Below are positions 62,060-64,000 of a stretch of DNA of 64,000 nucleotides, piece after piece (positions within the stretch are counted from its first letter, which is position 1; each line of letters starts with the position of its first letter). The stretch lies in the NCBI GenBank assembly GCA_038530285.1, contig JBCBCY010000007.1, positions 1 through 64,000 on the forward strand, in the 5' to 3' direction. Origin of the DNA: JASJAR01 sp038530285 (GTDB taxonomy: Bacteria > Pseudomonadota > Alphaproteobacteria > Rhodobacterales > Rhodobacteraceae). The position numbers were made by a program, and so were the translations under genes. A model generated the notes under the pieces. The model did no database searches. It was not told the origin of the DNA and worked only from the letters and a program-made list of their open reading frames with translations.

Positions 62060-62342
62060 CCCAATGTCCTCTTGATCACAGCGTGGCAGGCCCAAAGCGC
62101 AATTTTCTAGGCGCAACGATTTCCCCCACGCAACCCTGTTGCGGTGTGCGGTCGATATCGGACTTCCCCTTGGCGGCCACACGTGTTTCGCCACACGTTC
62201 AGCGCAGCGCCATATGTCTGGAACATGGGTTAAAGCGAAGGGAAGGCCGGGCCCCCGCCGCATCTTTGCGCGGGTCAAGATTGCTCAGATTTTAATCGAA
62301 ATACCGGCCCATGACGCGGAAATTGAGCGCAAATTGATCGCT

Positions 62343-62765
62343 CTACTCTGTTCCAATCGCCCAAATCTTAGCCGAGTTTTCCCGGCTGTCGGCCAAAATC
62401 AGGGCTGAACACGACATCGTAAGTTCGCGCGCGCGCCGCTCGGCGAATTGGCGCTGCTCGGCATTCCAGCCGAATGCGGATTGCAAAAGCAACTGGGAAT
62501 GGGCGGCCTTTGCATCAATCCGCAAAGCGCGTGCGCGAATTTCGTCTTCCGGTGCGGTCACTGCAGCAAGAAGGGATGCCATGTTGGCGTACATGACTGC
62601 ATTGCGATCCGCCTGCACCGTTGCGACCAGCCAGGAATGCTCAACCTCCGCCGACAAACGCCCCGTACAGGTTGCAAAGTCGCGCATCAGGTTTTGCTCT
62701 GCCGAAAGTGCAGAGCTGAAAAAGACCGTAAAAAACACGGTCAGATATGAAAGACTGTTCCGCAT
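62343..62765 (-). CDS. Small exported hypothetical protein
   Basis: A 140-residue protein from the ATG at 62765, giving the signal peptide MRNSLSYLTVFFTVFFSSALSA; the open frame continues to 62810. The mature part is helical: NLMRDFATCTGRLSAEVEHSWL, then RALRIDAKAAHSQLLLQSAFGW and ARELTMSCSALILA, with two cysteines that could bond. No family is recognised. It stands between urtA and xylA, 283 bp from urtA with no other gene. Confidence 0.6.
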   Translation of the reverse strand: MRNSLSYLTVFFTVFFSSALSAEQNLMRDFATCTGRLSAEVEHSWLVATVQADRNAVMYANMASLLAAVTAPEDEIRARALRIDAKAAHSQLLLQSAFGWNAEQRQFAERRARELTMSCSALILADSRENSAKIWAIGTE

Positions 62766-63225
62766 TGAGAAACAGTCTCGCAGGCAAATCTGCCGAAAGG
62801 ATGAACACAATGCGCTTAGATACTGCCAATTTTATGTAGCTGCAGTGCCGCAAGGGGATCCGAAAACGCGACGGACGGACCCTCCTCCCAAAGTGTCCGT
62901 CCGCCTCCGGCCCTCGCTCCCCGAAGGGTTTCAGCCGGTGTTCTTGATGAAAATCGAAACGGAGGCTTCAGGAGTAGTTCACAAAAACAATGCCCGCCGA
63001 ACTTCGTCGGCATCGCGTGAATATCCTGTCCTCCCCAACGACGTTCCAATTCGTGATTAAATTAATGGCAGAAAAAGGACGCCGAAGACAACAGTCATTT
63101 GATGCGACCAATTTACCTTGCGTCACCTTCGGTCTCGCCCGGTTGCGACCCGACAGCTCGGTTCGCTCCTGTCTTGCGGGCCACCGCGACACTGGTATGG
63201 TCTGGCGCGCAGGGAGGACCACATC
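62766..63225. other. Gene-poor region upstream of xylA
   Basis: This 460-bp stretch holds no credible gene; the minus-strand open frame over 62968-63660 lies mostly inside xylA and is a shadow. It contains the inverted repeat described at 62872-62903 and a short hairpin GCCGA/TCGGC (62996-63011). An AGGGAGGA ribosome binding site precedes xylA at about 63211-63218. I could not identify a convincing promoter. Confidence 0.5.
62872..62903. repeat. 9-bp perfect inverted repeat upstream of xylA
   Basis: CGGACGGAC and GTCCGTCCG separated by 14 bp. It lies 107 bp from the small exported gene's start and 323 bp before xylA. It could be an operator or a transcript hairpin. Confidence 0.55.
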
Positions 63226-64000
63226 ATGACAAGCTATTTCGAGGGCATCGCGCCAATTGCTTTTGAAGGCGAAGGTAGCGCTAACGAGTTTGCCTTTCGC
63301 CACTACAACCCCGACGAAGTCGTGATGGGCAAGCGGATGGAAGACCATCTGCGCTTTGCTGTCGCCTGGTGGCATAGCTTTGCCTGGCCCGGTGGTGATC
63401 CGTTTGGCGGTCAGACGTTTGAACGCCCCTGGTTTGGCGAAACGATTGACCGCGCAAAGGCCAAGGCGGATGCCGCGTTCGACCTGTTCGCCATCCTGGG
63501 GCAGCCTTACTTCTGCTTTCATGACCTCGATATCCGGCCAGAGGGCGCGAATTTTGCCGAGAACACGCGCAATCTTGAAGAGATCGTCGACTACATCGGC
63601 CAGAAGATGGACGGCGCGAAGACCAAGCTTCTTTGGGGAACGGCGAACCTGTTCACGCAACGCCGCTTCATGTCAGGTGCCGCCACCAACCCCGACCCGG
63701 AGGTTTTCGCATATTCCGCGGCAACGGTGAAAACCTGCATGGACGCGACCCATCGACTTGGCGGTGAGAATTACGTCCTATGGGGGGGGCGCGAAGGCTA
63801 TGAGACGCTTTTGAACACCGATTTGCGCCGCGAACGCCAGAACGCGGGGCGGTTTTTGCAAATGGTCGTCGATTACAAACACAAGATCGGCTTCAAAGGC
63901 GCGATCCTTGTGGAACCCAAGCCGCAGGAACCGTCCAAGCATCAGTACGATTACGATGTCGCCACGGTCTATGGGTTCTTGAAGGAATTCGGTCTGGAAA
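63226..64000 (+). CDS. xylA: Xylose isomerase, 3' partial
   Basis: Interconverts D-xylose and D-xylulose. The first 258 codons are in the window and the frame stays open to the edge; full-length enzymes are about 435 residues. The start ATG follows AGGGAGGA. Visible signatures are MGKRMEDHLRFAVAWWHSF, FCFHDLDIRPEG (catalytic-site His and Asp), WGGREGYETLLNTDL and VEPKPQEPSKHQYDYD (metal-binding Glu, substrate-binding Lys and His). The neighbourhood of polyol uptake and mannitol/arabitol oxidation fits pentose metabolism; no xylose-kinase gene is in view. Confidence 0.95.
   Translation, partial: MTSYFEGIAPIAFEGEGSANEFAFRHYNPDEVVMGKRMEDHLRFAVAWWHSFAWPGGDPFGGQTFERPWFGETIDRAKAKADAAFDLFAILGQPYFCFHDLDIRPEGANFAENTRNLEEIVDYIGQKMDGAKTKLLWGTANLFTQRRFMSGAATNPDPEVFAYSAATVKTCMDATHRLGGENYVLWGGREGYETLLNTDLRRERQNAGRFLQMVVDYKHKIGFKGAILVEPKPQEPSKHQYDYDVATVYGFLKEFGLE

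Noticed and set aside
62968..63660. Minus-strand open frame of 230 codons upstream of and inside xylA
   Set aside because: More than half lies antisense to xylA, and the remainder shows no signal, motif or ribosome binding site.

Overview
The window reads as chromosomal DNA from a marine alphaproteobacterium of the Rhodobacteraceae (Roseobacter group). The inference rests on high G+C, tightly packed genes with many start/stop overlaps, an HdaA-type DnaA regulator next to ppk1/ppx, a short ProS, a VPLPA-CTERM protein, a PTS-Ntr enzyme I, a polyol operon arranged like Rhodobacter smoEFGK-mtlK, and genes for 2,3-dihydroxypropane-1-sulfonate (DHPS) breakdown. I saw no rRNA, tRNA, CRISPR array, prophage or insertion sequence.

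Regions. 1-5 kb: propionyl-CoA carboxylase alpha subunit (cut by the window edge) and methylmalonyl-CoA mutase, with a DUF4174 protein between them. 5-13.5 kb: a TerB/J-domain protein, a nuclease/phosphatase-fold protein, then a minus-strand block of AI-2E-type permease, hdaA, ppk1 and ppx. 13.5-18.2 kb: proS, a peroxiredoxin, a DUF2937 protein and a LolC/E-LolD lipoprotein-release transporter. 18.2-34.3 kb: mixed housekeeping genes (MFS symporter, 2-oxoglutarate oxygenase, parE, MATE pump, ptsP, lysC, Nudix, deacetylase) with accessory genes among them: an AT-rich HNH endonuclease coupled to parE, a VPLPA-CTERM protein, and three small putative metallopeptidase-like exported proteins.

34.3-41.1 kb: an organosulfonate operon, hpsN-hpsO-hpsP-suyA-suyB-comC-like, predicted to turn DHPS into sulfolactate and then pyruvate plus sulfite. 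It diverges from a LacI-family regulator across a promoter covered by two LacI-type operators. 41.1-42.6 kb: a BlaI/M56 peptidase pair without a sensor domain. 42.6-48.7 kb: a GlpVSTPQ-type (glycerol-class) ABC importer with its DUF2160 membrane partner. There is no glycerol kinase or glycerol-3-phosphate dehydrogenase beside it, so it may import glycerol or the glycerol-like DHPS.

48.9-55.9 kb: a second LacI regulator and a polyol ABC importer with mannitol 2-dehydrogenase, with related near-palindromic operators on both sides of the regulator gene. 55.9-62.1 kb: a urtABCDE urea importer. 63.2 kb to the end: the start of xylose isomerase.

Themes. The right half is mostly ABC uptake of small osmolyte-like or algal compounds (DHPS or glycerol, sugar alcohols, urea, pentose) with local LacI control. 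All three ABC operons carry a strong GC stem-loop directly after the substrate-binding-protein gene. Three convergent gene pairs end on one shared palindromic stop (TTAA or CTAG).
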